From: Toxonevra muliebris
Taxonomy: Eukaryota; Arthropoda; Insecta; Diptera; Pallopteridae
Length of the DNA: 64,000 bases
Direction of reading: 5' to 3'
NCBI GenBank assembly: GCA_963691655.1
Contig: OY829326.1
Location: 76,501,235-76,565,234, forward strand
Under the pieces are notes generated by a model. That model ran no database searches and was not told the origin of the DNA. It saw only the letters and a program-made list of their open reading frames with translations. Position numbers and translations under genes: made by a program. Shown piece after piece: positions 11,229-23,784 of the stretch (within the stretch, counting starts at the first letter, position 1; every line of letters starts with the position of its first letter).

Positions 11229-13339
11229 ATGGGTATGTTTTTTTTCCCAAGGTCGTAGTATAGATATGAACTCATTAACAAATATTATGAAACAAAGTAT
11301 GAATATTAAAAATGCCAACAGCAATTGTAACGATTTTGCTGCTTTGAGCATAAATTGTTAAATAAATTGCAAGTAATGTTCTACTAGTACATAACTAAGT
11401 AAGTAATTCTACTTGTATGTAAGTATGTGATATCACCAAGGGATTCCAATAACAAGCAAACAAACAAAAACAAAAAGAAATATTACTTACAACGACAACA
11501 ACGACAACAACAACAACAAGAAGTGCTTTTTCTAGTACTCGCGCTTCAATAAATTTTCTAAAAATAGTGCAATTCTGCATTTAATTGCGCAAATTTATGG
11601 AATAATGTAATTAACGCTTAAGTAGAGGGCGAAGCAACACATTGTAAAACTTTTTAACGCTATCATAATAATTTCATTTGTTTCTTCTTCTTCTTTGTTT
11701 GCTTGTTTTTTTGTTTGTTTGAATGTGTGTGTGTGTGTATTTGTTTGTTTGATTATGTTTTGCATTAATGTGCGAATAAATGCATGTCATAAATTAATTT
11801 TAGAAAAAAAAAATCGCAGACTACACGGAAGTGTGATAATCCGTGCATTAAATGCAAAACGCGATTTGAGGTGAAAAAATGCAACAAAAATATAAAGATA
11901 AAAAACAAAAAACTAAAAAAACGACCGCACTCACACCCGCAATCACTTGTTGCTGCTGCTGCTGTTGCTGCTGCTGTCAGTGAGCCAGCAATATACTCAA
12001 TCTACGATGCGCGATACGCGCACAGAAATGAAACAAAATTCCATAAATTTATTTTCGAAAAAATTAAATATTAAAGAAGAAGAAGAAGCAGCAGCAGTAG
12101 CAACAGGCACCAAGAACAACAACAACAGCAACACAACACAACAAATACCAAAACGAAAACCCACGCTCAGCAACAATTGCAAATTGCATTGAACATTGTT
12201 TTGTCGATGTCGGTTACATGTTGTTTTCATAAACAAACTTGTTTATTGTTTTCAGTTTTCAGTTACAACATTTTACTGTGCTATAGTAAATTGTAGGTAA
12301 GTAAAAGTAACTACAATAATCTGTTATTGTCTGCGTTATTATTTCATTTTCTGCAACATTTGCACAAAATGTCAATAACACAAACACCCGCAACATTGTG
12401 GGCTAAATTAAAATAAATATGTGCAAAAGTAAAAAAAAGAAAATAAATAAATAAAATAATTTAAAACAATTAAATTGAGTTCACAGCGAGCGCGCACTAC
12501 TGAGTTGGCAAATTTGCAATTCGAAGTAGCAGCAACAATAACAGCAGCAGTAACAACAGCAGGCAGTTGTTGCGATTTCTGTGATTGTTGTTGTTGGCGG
12601 TGGTGGTGCTGGTGGTGCAGCCGCTGCAGCGATGTACTACTGCTGCACTTTTTCATGGACACATTCATTGTATTCGTCGTATGTCAACAGCGATGCGCAT
12701 TGTAATTATTGTAGCAGCGCCAACAACTGCAACAATTGCACACGAATCCACTGCCGGACGGACGGTGGAACAACTGATCGGAGAGACAGACAAACAGACA
12801 GACAGCAAAACATTTGCACTTGCAGTTTGTAAAACATGCAAAAGGTCATCCAATTACGAATGTATTGTGGCGACCTCTTGTGGCGTTTTCGCATACATTT
12901 GCAAACACTAAACGCATTTGTATAGCAAAATATTATACACCACGATGTTGTTGCTATTGTTGTCGTCGTCAACAATAGTTGTACATTGTTAATTACAATT
13001 TAAGCGATTTGCGCATTACTAATTAATTATGTACTCACTCTGTCTTGCTCTTTTTACCTTCGGTCATTTCAATTTATGTGCATATGCACCAAGCACCATG
13101 CAAATTGTTAATATTAATTTGCAAATATTGCAAAAATAACAAAAAGTAGGAAGTAACAGAAACAACTACGTACACATGCAATACATTTATATAGACTTCA
13201 ACTCTGGAAGCTGAAACAGATTTTCTTTGGTTTTGAAAACATCTTTTGCTATCCTCTTCTTCTAACCAATTGTCTTTGACTATTGTGAGGGGACGTCACT
13301 TCAAAGACACAAAAACAAATGTTTTTCATGAATTTTCCA
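11229..13339. other. Unique non-coding DNA rich in CAA/CAG-type microsatellites
   Basis: Runs include CAA/CGA triplets (11487-11520), GTTT and GT runs (11700-11755), a GCT/CTG cluster (11949-11976), an AAG/CAG/CAA cluster (12073-12140), CAG/CAA (12524-12560) and GGT/GCT/GCA (12590-12640). Several frames of 60-108 codons on both strands exist only because of these runs. This looks like unique intergenic or intronic fly DNA. I see no splice-supported exon. Confidence 0.5.
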
Positions 13340-13880
13340 GAAAAATGTACTTATTTTAGACAACTTATATGAGCTGAGTCGTCGGGCCGTGAGTCACTTA
13401 AGGCGATGAATATGTATTTCGATATGTGCCGTAATTTAGTGATCTGGTGGTAGTGTGGTCTATTACCTCCACCTGGTAACAGTTGCAAATCAGATGACTG
13501 GTGTAACTTGTTACTAGCAAAAGGGCATATCGTATATCCGATGCGCAATTGGTCAAGATAGACCAGACGTAGGGAGCAAACCCTCTTAAATAAAAACTCC
13601 TCTAGTTCAGAGTGGCATGCGATCCGTGCGCACTGGAAGGTAATACCGATAATAATGTAATACGGTAAGCCTCCTTGATACTTGGCCGCCTCCAGGAGTA
13701 ACTGTGTCCTTACCATAGCAGACGGACTATGTTATGGTGTACCACCCAGTCCCGTTCTTATGTTTGACTGTCAAGCCCCCTCAGGCAAGCTAACAGTCGT
13801 ACTTTTAATATGGACAATAAAAATAAAGAATAAAGAAAAAATTAAAAATAAAAAATTTTGTTGCAAATAAAAAAAGAAAA
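13340..13880 (+). other. GC-richer block with A-rich tail, possible retroelement 3' end
   Basis: The base composition differs from both flanks, with fewer AT runs. The block ends abruptly at about 13812, where an A-rich tail of AATAAA-type repeats begins (13815-13880). That is the look of a non-LTR retrotransposon 3' end on the plus strand. A 121-codon open frame on the minus strand (13716-13351) has no recognisable similarity. No reverse transcriptase motif is present, so the family is unknown. Confidence 0.3.
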
Positions 13881-14029
13881 AAGTTACATTAAAGTCTAAA
13901 TTGAAGAGGTCAAAACATTTGCAACTAGAAAAAGTTAATGTGGAAATTGGAGAAAAATCTAAAAAGTTTTCAAATCTTTGTCGCATATCCATTCACTGTT
14001 GCACGTCTACGTGACATTGGCTTCATTAA

Positions 14030-14545
14030 CCCTTTCTGCTCTTCTTTTTAGTTAGGATCGATCGATTTTTCGTGAGTGAAATTCATGATTACTTAAGACT
14101 TCTACAATTAACATAAACAAGTTTCAAGCCTCTACATATTCTTATTTGACCTCTATTAAAGGATGAACAATTATACTCCTGAAGCTATAGACAAAAATCC
14201 GTTAACGCTTTTTCTTCAATTTTTGGATTTTTACATTCTTTTATCTTTTATGAACATACCTTGGAAAATAATATTTTCACTTACCAAAGAATTATTAATT
14301 TTTTTATTAAAATAATGCAATCAGTTTTGATGATGAATTTTTGCACATTGCATTTCTTGACTTCAAAGAAAAGAGCTCTTAAAAAATAGCATAAGCTCTA
14401 ATGATCGGTAATCCGAAAACATAAAAGTACTTAATAGTAGGTTATGTAATTTAAAAATTATTTACTTGCTGTCAAAGTTTTTTGTCTTTTAAATGAATAG
14501 GATAAAAGCGATTGTCCAATATATTGTACAAAATCAACGAAAGGG
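14030..14545. mobile_element. piggyBac-like MITE, copy 1 (TTAA-flanked)
   Basis: The element begins CCCTTTCTGCTC and ends CAACGAAAGGG, so the terminal inverted repeat is CCCTTTC. It is flanked by TTAA at 14026-14029 and 14546-14549. TTAA duplication with CCC/GGG ends is the piggyBac hallmark. There is no coding capacity. A second, shorter copy at 20517-20954 matches over most of its length. Confidence 0.75.
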
Positions 14546-14699
14546 TTAAATGTTTCGCCTGATCGAACTCGCTTTCATTGCTTTTGAACATCCTCATACA
14601 GATCCTTCAGTTTTTTAAACGTATTCATGCCAATTTTTCGCTTCAGAGCATCCATTGGCTTTCAATTGGGCTTAGATTGAAAGGGGGAGAAAAAGTTTA

Positions 14700-15235
14700 C
14701 CTCAAAAAGAAATTTTGAAAAAATATTCAATCCACAAGTCTACGATTTCGCGAATTGCTAATAGTGGTATCGTTAATCTGCGTCACAGAGGTGGAAGAGC
14801 TCGCAAAGAAACGTGTAGAAAAACTAATGAAATCACAAAATTGATGAAAGCGAATCAGAAAATGGAATCGAAGAGAAATAAAAAGTGCACTTCAGTTGGA
14901 TATATCATCATCGACTATCAAGCGACGACCCAGAAGAAGTGGATTCAGCGCATACAACATTGCCGAAAAAACGTTTACTCTAAGAAAAATCGCTTAACTC
15001 ATTTAAAATTCCACCATAAATACAAAAACTGGACTTTTCAATAGTTGCAAAACGTTTTGTTGTTAGATGAGAGTAAAATTAACATGTGCGGCTCTGAAGG
15101 AAAAAAATTTGTTAGAAGGCCACACGGTAAAAGAGTCGACCCTAGACATACACCGGGTACGGTAAAGCACCAAGTATTGTAGTCTGGAGCTGCTTTTCAG
15201 CTAATAGTATAGGTCCAACGCATCATATTCGGTCC
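14700..15235 (+). pseudogene. Tc1-like transposase, truncated N-terminal half
   Basis: An open stretch (14715-15041) carries KYSIHKSTISRI (helix-turn-helix), LRHRGGRARKET (GRPRK-like linker) and a basic region. After a stop and frame change it continues LLLDESKINMCGSEGKKFV and RRPHGKRVDPRHTPGTVKH (to about 15175), then a broken W-G-C-F block. The order and the DES.. catalytic first aspartate match Tc1-type (DD34E) transposases. The second and third acidic residues are absent because homology stops at about 15235, just before repeat X copy A. It is dead by truncation and stops. Confidence 0.75.
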
Positions 15236-15267
15236 AAAAGCTTTAAAAAACAGAAAGAGGAAGAGTG

Positions 15268-15530
15268 CAAACGGTCACGTGAATAATCGCGTTTTTGTTG
15301 CACTCTAACAGTTATGCAGTTGTATTCAGCTACATACAATCAAGCAGAGAGACGACTTCTCGCTGTTTTATCGCATGTGCTTTAGTGAGAGAGTCGATAC
15401 AGAAGTCTCGGATTGATTGCATGTAACTGATCCTTCCTTTCATGTGTTATATACGTGTACTAAGTCGTCTTTGTGCTGAGAAGTGAAAAAAGTGAAATAG
15501 AGAGAAGAGGAATTCAAAAACTTCAACAGA
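15268..15530 (+). repeat. Dispersed repeat X, copy A
   Basis: This shares ordered blocks with 54101-54395 and 55275-55471. The blocks are ACGGTCACGTGAA, CGTTTTTGTTGCACTC, a block around GTTATGCAGTTGT, TACATACAATC, CTCGCAGTTTTATC, GTGCTTTAGTGAGAGAG, CCTTTCATGTGTTA and TTCAACAG. It has no frame and no recognised family. It could be an untranslated leader of a retroelement. Confidence 0.65.
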
Positions 15531-16679
15531 ATGTTTTATAAATGTTTTCTAACAATTTTATTATAAACAATATAGTTTCACTTCTATTGTGAGCGCTTGC
15601 AGACACATGATTTTTTATTTGCAACATTATTTTGTACTTTTAATTTTTTATAATAAATGGCATTAAATACACTTTATTTTTAATAAAAAAGATTTTTGAT
15701 AAAAATTATTTTAGTGAACTTAAGAAATCATTTAAAGTACAAGTGATTTTAGTTGCAAATGATATGACCGGCATTGTATATCAAAACCGGCTAAGTTTAT
15801 TATTAAATAATTTTAGGGAAATTTAGATTTCTACTTTGCTCGTAGTCTATTTGATCCAGCTAGTGGCGTAGATAGAGAGGGGGAAAATGGCGATAACTTC
15901 GCCAATAATTAATTTTTTTTTAAATTTTTTGTCAAGTAAAGATAAAACACACTCTGCAGGTTTTGAGAGTGTAAATCAGCTGTTTGCATATGATTTTTTT
16001 AATGTTGGCAATACTCAACTGTATACGAGGTTTTGCACTCTGAAATTGATTCATAAATTTGCGAGGTGCTCGCAATCAATTAGTGGAAACATGCACCAAG
16101 CAGATGCAGATGCTTGATCACGAACACTTTTTTAAAACATCTAAAATGGACGTTGCGAATTTCAATCTTCTCTCGACATTACAAATACACCAGTAATTGG
16201 ACCTGAAACGCGTCTTTCTATTACGTTACTGTGAGTATAAAGAAGCCTTTCTACTGTATTAGTTATTCTGTATTAGTTATTGTTTCTACTAATAACTAAT
16301 ACAATATCAATTGTGGATGCTTCGTCCAAGAATGTAATGCATAAGTTTTGGGTTGGTGTCACATAGTAGGAAATCTACTGTAAGGAACATTTTTTAATGA
16401 AACAAACGATGTTATATGAGGAAATATAGAATGCTATATGAGAATATATCCATACTGAATATGTTTCACCATCAAGATCATTTAAACTGACATGTTTAGC
16501 AACAGAAACTGGAATAACGTACTGTATTGTATTTATGTATTGACGGCAGGCAAGTAAATATTGTATACCCAAGAAGAAGTTTGTATTTATGGGGAACATT
16601 AACAAAGCTGATGAATTTGATTGTATATTTGGTTAAAAACTAACTATCAATAAGGCCGAGAAGTTGTCGACAACTATCG
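15531..16679. other. AT-rich non-coding DNA between repeats
   Basis: No gene seen. At 15860 the sequence TAGTGGCGTAGATAGAGAGG resembles a hAT-type terminus (CAGTGGCGTAG-), but no partner end or 8-bp duplication is visible. Confidence 0.3.
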
Positions 16680-18665
16680 ATGAGTACGGTTGAGAATGCC
16701 GCGACAATCAGAAACATCGAGTCAATTAGCGTCGACGAACACTGGAAAGCACTGAAAAAAACCTTCGTGTCGGCTGCAGATGATGTACTTGATAAAATGC
16801 AAAGGAAGGTCGATCCATGGTTAACAATTGACTTCTGGCTGTTAATCGATGCTGAAGTCCCGCATGATGATTGATGCCTTTGGAGGAAACAAGTCCGTCT
16901 TAGATGAGCAGTACTGTGCCAATAAGAAGCAAGTGCTGCGCAGTGTGAGGTCAGTCAAACGCATTGGCGGAGAAGGCAGAAAAAGTGCCTAGAAGAGGGG
17001 GTGACAGAACGGTTTGCAGCATCACCAAAGAGCTCATGGGTTTCCGAAGCCTCAAACAACATCCAATGAGGGCTGCAAGCGGCGAGCTGCTGATTTCAGA
17101 CAAAGACAAGCTCAAGAGATGGAAAGAACATTTTACATCAGTTCTTAACCGCCTTAGCGTAAGTGAAGAGTTCTCTACCAACGACATCCATCCAGTAGCA
17201 GAAAACCTGCGAATTCGAATGAGCATACCTAGTCTCGCAGCGATCAAAGCGCTTAAAAAGAACAAAGCGGCGGGGCTCGATGGTGTTCCTGCTGAGTTGC
17301 TGCAAGTGGCTCCAGACATAACCGCCGGTCTGTTGCATCCCCTCGTGAAGGCCACATGGGTAGGCGAGTGCTTTCTAGCTGAATGGAATCGTGGGCTAAT
17401 TATCAAGTTGCCTAAGAAGGGTAACCTAATGGAGTGCGGCAACTGGCGCGGCATCTGCGGTTGCAAAAATTATAGCATCGGTTGTCTTAAATAGAATAAA
17501 AGAACACCTGAACTCAACACTAGATGTCGAGCGAGCGGGTTTTCGAACAGGCTCCTCGTATGTCGATCATATAAACACACTAAGAATTGTTATTGAGCAA
17601 AGTGTCGAGTATAGATCTCCACTCTTCCTGCTTTTTATCGATTTCGAAAAAGCTTTTGGCAGCATAAACCGCGACCTCATTTGGCGCGCTCTGAAAAATA
17701 GAGGTATCCCTGCGAAGCTAATAGCTATAATAAAGGCGACGTGCCATGTTCTTCATAACAGCAAACTTTTGGAAGAATTCGAAGTACTCAGCGGCGTTCG
17801 ACAGGGCTGCTTAATATCTCCTCTTCTTTTCCTGGTAGTTATCAGTGACGTCTTACGTGCGGCGCTCACTGATGACACAAAGGGAATTAGGTAGACGATG
17901 ACATTGCAGCTGCGACATCTCGACTACGCTGTCGATATATGCCTCCTAGCACACATAGTATTGGATCTGCATCAGATGGCATTCCACACGGAAGTAGAGG
18001 CAAATAAAGTGGGTCTGAACATTACTGAAGGCAAGACGAAAATACGTGGCTTACAACAAAAACAGTCAATGCCACCTCAGTATCGTAGGTTGACAGTTTT
18101 TCATACTTAGGTAGTATTGTGACGGCAGATGGTGGCATTGAGACAGATCTGAGCAGTAGGATGAGCAAGGCTAAGGCGGCGTGCGAATTCTTAGATCAAA
18201 CGTCGAATCTGTCCTGCTTTACGGCTGTAGCATATGGCGGGTGACGGTTGCCAGTACTCGGAAGCTTCAGGTTTTTACTAACACATGTCTTCGCAGTATT
18301 CTCCAAGTTTTCTGACCAAACCGTATCTCAAATTAAGAACTTTTCGAGAGGACAGGTCAGGAACCAATCGATTGCACAATAAGACGTAGAAAATGGCAGT
18401 GGATTGGCCACACCTTGAGAAGTGACGACAATAACATTGCAAAATATGCTATGCAATGGAATCCACTGACACAGTCTGGAAGGAGAGCTGGCCGTCCCAA
18501 GCTGACGTGGCGCATAACTGTTGAAGACAAAGCAAACTGGATCGGCATGGGCTGGAGTGGGATGAAGCGAACAGCAGAAAATCGAACCAGATGGCAAGCA
18601 GGCGTGGTAAGCGCCTTATGCCCCACAAGGGGTGAAAGGATCTAAACATCATCGATGAGTAACAA
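16680..18665 (+). pseudogene. RTE-clade non-LTR retrotransposon, 5'-truncated and decayed
   Basis: Ordered pieces of an endonuclease/reverse transcriptase polyprotein lie on the plus strand. They are a pre-RT segment (16680-16860), then KNKAAGLDGVPAELL (about 17256-17300), KLPKKGNLMECGNWRGI, and after a frameshift NRIKEHLNSTL, ERAGFRTGSS, FIDFEKAFGSINRDLIW and GVRQGCLISPLLF. After a stop, YAVD stands at 17925-17936 where active enzymes have YADD, so one catalytic aspartate is lost. The tail (18415-18645) reads NPLTQSGRRAGRPKLTW and ENRTRWQAGV, typical of the RTE C-terminus. The endonuclease domain is missing, as in 5'-truncated copies. It is dead through at least three frameshifts or stops. 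Confidence 0.85.
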
Positions 18666-20516
18666 TCAGAAATTTCCACCTATTTAAACATTGTAGAAAA
18701 AACTGAAATTTGTAGACTTGTAAGTTATCAATTTAGAAAAAGGGCTAACACCATTAGATTCGGAGTACTCGAATTAGGTTTACCACCTGAGTGCCCCGGT
18801 TGTCACATTTTTCGACTTGCACAGTGTTATCGATATTTAACGATATCGTTGCTTGTTGATAATGTTGATAATTATCAAGCAAATTTCCAACCCTAGTAAA
18901 GGCAAAGCAATATATCTAATTTGAAATGTGATGGTCACTTTCCAGTGGCATAGGTATACATGTTAGGAGGGGGAATCGTTGGTGACACTTGTCCGTTAAT
19001 CCAGTAGCATTCCTGGGTCAATTGTCGAAAGATTACAAAAATAACCTATTGAACTTCCGCCACATATGTTACTAAAATGTTGAACTAAATAGAACAAAAT
19101 ATGCATAATTTCCATTTAAAACAAAAATTATTCCACTTTTTTTCTAAAAACTATTGACACCAATTACAATTTGCTGTTTCAAAACATGTACATATGGTAC
19201 AACAAAATGTAATAAAGTGGACTAAAAGCATAAAATTTTTTTTTTACTTTAATACCAAATGTAAACATATTTTTTTTTTTAATTTCATTTCATTCAAAAT
19301 TATTGAACTTTTTCGCAAATTCTGTGCTTAAAAAAATAAAAGTAATAAAAAATATTATGTGCCAGCACAATTTAATTGTGAAACTTTTTTTTTAAACTTT
19401 TATATACGTAAGTTTATTTTATTTATGAATGAAACCTGCAACATGTGAACAAATAATGTATGTATTAATTTTTTTATATTTTTTACTTGTCATACAAAAA
19501 TTATTCAATTAAATAATAATATGTAATAAATAATACATGATTATTGACTATTAAATAAATTTTTCATTCAATAGTTTATTAACGATAATTTGCTAATTTA
19601 TATTCATTCTCATGACTAGCATTTGGAATTAAATTTGTAATAACAAATTATTTGGAATACCATATTTCAATGATATTTCTAAGTAATGTTGACGCATAGA
19701 TTTATTATTATAGATATGATGGTCCTCTCTGTCTCTCTCCAGGAAGTTTTCTATAAAAATATGAATAAGACAATGTTCATAAAAACTTTTTACAATTGCC
19801 CTTGAATATGCTTTGAAAATGCTCCACTAAAAAGAGAAAAACATTTATGAACGTTGAATTTCTCTACTATCTAAGATTTACCGACAATGTTGTTAAAATC
19901 TCGACAACTTTAAGTGCTGGGACGAACGCAGAAAAAAATATTAGGGAGGTCTTCAATGCAAAATGTTTTTATTCAAATTCCAACCACAATGGGGTATACG
20001 GAAAAATTCTCATCCAAAACTTAATTTTTAGGAAAAAATTTAATTTGCTTTTATATATATAAGTCAATACATTTTTCATAGTGTTTTCGGTTTTTCCGAA
20101 CTCTTTGGTGTATTAAATATCATTAGTAAAAGTTTTATAGATCCGGGACTTAAGGGGCCTTTAAGTCCAAAATGGTGGATCTAGGGCAATTCTGTTGATT
20201 GAACATTTAAACTATTTTTCGCGAAAATGTTTGCTTGTTTTATTTTCCATTTGTACTGTAGGGTTCCTTATAAGTGAATATTTTGGCTTATGGATTCATT
20301 AAACCCAAACTGACAGAAACAGGGTGATTTTGTTGTTTCAGTAACCCCTTAATTTTTTAAAAGGAATATTTTTACCGGAGAATGATTGTAATTTTTGTCA
20401 ATCATTTATTTTCTAGGTTCATACAAACAAAAAGCTTATAAAAGAGTACAAAAATGGGGAAAACTGTGACTTTAGGGCAAATTTTGAATGAGTTAAAAAT
20501 GTTCAAAATTCCCTAA
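18666..20516. other. AT-rich non-coding DNA, no gene seen
   Basis: The region contains poly-T/A stretches and a small hairpin (about 18850-18885, GCTTGTTGATAA... TTATCAAGC). A hAT-like motif CAGTGGCATAGG at 18943 has no partner. The stretch around 20330-20420 looks weakly similar to 21225-21330, suggesting diverged repeat DNA around the MITE at 20517. Confidence 0.35.
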
Positions 20517-20954
20517 CCCTTTCTGCTCTTTGTTTTAATTGGGGTCGATCGAACTAACATAAACAAGTTTCAAGCCTCTACAAATCCTTGTTTCACCTCT
20601 ATAAGAGGTTGAACAATTATACTACTGAAGCTATAGACAAAAATCCGTTAACGCTTTTTCTTCAACTTTTTAATTTTTATATTCTTTTATCTTTTATGAA
20701 CATACTTGGAAAATAATATTTTCACTTACCAAAGAATTATTAATTTTTTTATTAAAATAATGCAATCAGTTTTGATGATGAATTTTTGCACATTGCATTT
20801 TTGACTTGACTTCAAAGAAAAGAGCTCTTAAAAAATAGCATAAGCTCTAATGATCGGTAATCCGAAAACATAAAAGTACTTAATAGTAGGTTGTGTAATT
20901 TGAAAACTATTTACAAGCGATTGTCCAATATATTGTACAAAATCAACGAAATGG
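20517..20954. mobile_element. piggyBac-like MITE, copy 2
   Basis: Begins CCCTTTCTGCTCTT and ends CAACGAAATGG, followed by an intact TTAA at 20955-20958. The left TTAA has decayed to CTAA (20513-20516). It is very similar to 14030-14545 but has two deletions: one near the left end after GGGTCGATCGA, and one before GCGATTGTCCAATATATTGT. Both copies have the same orientation. Confidence 0.75.
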
Positions 20955-21680
20955 TTAAGAAACAATTTTCTCTCAGATAGCAAACATAAAATGTTTAAAA
21001 TTAATTTTAATATTAATATTAAAATTAATATTCATGTTCATCAGCTGAAACTGCACAAAAATAAGATTTTTCCGTAGTTTTATGATGACTTTTGTTAGCG
21101 TAAGACCCGAAAAACAGCCTTTTTGGACCTTTTTTCCTTCCCATGGAAATTAATACTAATTAATTAATTAAAATTAATCAAATTATGATTTCCTGAATCG
21201 TTAACCCCTAAGTGGTGAGACTTAATTTTTTATTAAGAATATTTTTTTCTTGAAAACGTTTGATATTTTTCTAAACATTTATTTTGTAGATTCATGTCCA
21301 AGAAATGCTTATTAATCCATTTTAAAAAAATACCAGAACTTTTGACCAAATTTTGTAATGCTATATGGTTGTAATATAACATTTCAGTATTCAAAATAAA
21401 TTGTAAAAAAAGTTGAATTAGTAATTGGCACATGATAAAAATAGAGAGCTAGTATATTTTCATTGTTTGACACAAAAAAATTCGCAAAAAAAGTAGTAAA
21501 TAAACAGCTGTCGCAAGACGACCCGCTGAAGTTTGGTTAGTTAAAGTTTGTGATAAATGTATCTGTTTAATTAAGTATAACTTTTTAGTAAAGTTTGTTC
21601 TTTTATTTAGATGAATTTATCATTTCAATAGTAAAATAAATATATACATAGGTATAATAATACAGTCCAACAGCATTTTT

Positions 21681-23739
21681 GCAACAGAATAGCCATCCTA
21701 TAATCCTGAAATGGTATGTTGTATAGATCATTTTTGTAAAATAAACTTATAGTCCAGCACATCTCGGTTTCTTTTTACAGTGGGTCAAAGTTTTCATTTT
21801 TTGGTCGAAGGGAGCTGAATACTAAGTGCAAAAAGTATTATAAATTGATGTCTGAGAAAAATCTTATTGGCAAAGTTTCACAGTAGAATTTTACGAAGGT
21901 CATTTCTGTGGAACATATTAACCCTTTAGTTCCTCTTTTTATGGGACAATTTGACCCCGTTTTTGATGAAAACCTGAAAAGTCCTTTCAAAAGAGACATT
22001 TAAAGATTAAAATATTCCACAAAAATATTTATCAAAAAATTTCACAAGGGGTCACCAAAGACAAAAAAGTCGTATATATAACGGTTAACTGCTGATAAAA
22101 GGAAATAGCTTTTTACTTTTACCAAATTTGTAATTTACGCAGAAGTAGCACGCGTCTGGTATAGTATCTGCCGGTTCAATCCAAGTCATGGGCGTAGAAA
22201 ATGTCAGTGTTCTATTACCGCCTTTATATCAAGTTAATACCCCACTTTTTTTAGTTGCGATTTGTATGAAGTAAAATTTTTCGATACCGCGCCGTCAAAA
22301 TTATGATTCCTGTTGTTATTACAAAAAAAAAGTTCTTCTACGATATAGGTCTAAAATGAATTTCGAGGCTCCGGGATTTGATTTTTATGGTAAAGCTTCG
22401 GTTTATATAGAATTTTCAAGGCACTTGGAATTTTTCTATGAAAATTGGTACGAAAATTCGAAACTTCGTACAAACAGCTCATTTTTGATACATATTTTTA
22501 ACTCAGGCATGCAATAGAAGGCGCTAAAGAACATTTTCATATTTTTCTTTAACAGTTTTCAGTGCTAATTTTATTCAAAAACACAAATTTTTTATTTTTT
22601 TTTCTTACTTCATTCGCTTAAGTAGATATGTGGACACGCGTCAGCCAAATTTAAAGCATATTGGAACACTTTTTTGGATCATATTTTAGGGCAAGGCAAT
22701 TTGTACGAAGTAACATTTTTCGATACCGCGCTGTCAAAATTGTGATTCCTCTTGTCACAGTGCCAGTGTCCTATCACCGCCTTTATACCAGATCAATAGC
22801 TCATTTTCTCAAGTTGTAATTTTTGGTATGAAAATTTTAGGGGAAAATCGTGTTCCAAAATATTCAAAATATGGTTCTTCAATTGTACTACGTATTTCCT
22901 TAACTTTTGATGATGCGTCAAAATTCCATAAAAAATATGGGTATGTTCGCTTATGCATGATTTATCGCGGCATTTGCAGAAGCAAAAACGTTCAAAATGC
23001 AATATCTGGCTGCTAATAAAGCATCAGCGGCGTCAAGAAGCATCGCTGCGCACAGTTCCTTGCTTTTAAATGCGCGATCAACAGACAAATATGGCGTTTT
23101 TAACGTTTTTTCTTCTTCAAATGTTGCAGTACTACATGACTGAACATACCCTACGTGTCTATTTTAATTTCGTCCCCTAAAAAATTTATGAAAATCAGAA
23201 AAATCAGCGCTGGAGACCTCCTCTTGTTAGTCAAAATGAATGTTACAGTTATCTTAATTAATCATAATGCTGAATTTACATTATAGTATATTTTATTTTT
23301 GTGGGTAGGCGGCTATTTCTTCGTAATAACCGTTAACCGTTATATATATGACTTTTTTGTCTTTGGTGACCCCTTGTGAAATTTTCTGGCAAATATTTTT
23401 GTGGAATATTTTAATCCTTAAATATCTTTTTTGAAGGGACTTTTCAGGTTTTCATCAAAAACGGGGTCAAATTGTACCATAAAAAGAGGAACTAAAGAGT
23501 TAAAATGTTCTACACAAATGACCCTCGTAAAATTATACTGTAAAACTTTGCCAATAAGATTTTTCTCAGATATCAATTTATAATACTTTTTGCACTTAGT
23601 ATTCAGCTCCCTTCGACCAAAAAATGAAAACTTTGACCCACTGTAAAAAAAACTGAGATGTGCTGGACTATAAGTTTATTTTACAAAAATGGTTTATACA
23701 ACATACCCTTTCAGGATTACAGGGAGGCTATTCTGTTGC
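21681..23739. repeat. Large inverted repeat (arms about 409 bp, spacer about 1.24 kb)
   Basis: The left arm 21681-22089 and right arm 23332-23739 are inverted copies with scattered mismatches. Shared blocks are GCAACAGAATAGCC at the outer ends, GGTCGAAGGGAGCTGAATAC, AATCTTATTGGCAAAGTTT, CAATTTGACCCCGTTTTTGA and ACGGTTAAC at the inner ends. Inside each arm stands TTAAC.CTTTAGTTCCTCTT, pointing toward the spacer. The spacer holds a partly repeated motif (TTTTTCGATACCGCG near 22271 and 22711; CCTTTATA.CA.. near 22222 and 22785). There is no coding capacity and no target duplication. It is either a foldback element or an inverted duplication. Confidence 0.8.
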
Positions 23740-23784
23740 AGCCAAAATAGTTATAAGTAGTAGTAGTTATATAGTCATAAGTTT

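Noticed and set aside
12585..12911. 108-codon plus-strand frame and overlapping frames on both strands
   Set aside because: Produced by GGT/GCA/CAG triplet repeats, which keep several frames open at once.
13351..13716. 121-codon minus-strand open frame
   Set aside because: No recognisable similarity. The block looks like an untranslated retroelement end read on the plus strand.
18835..18900. Very small hAT-like or foldback element around CAGTGTTATCG
   Set aside because: A local hairpin exists, but the two ends do not match each other and there is no 8-bp duplication.
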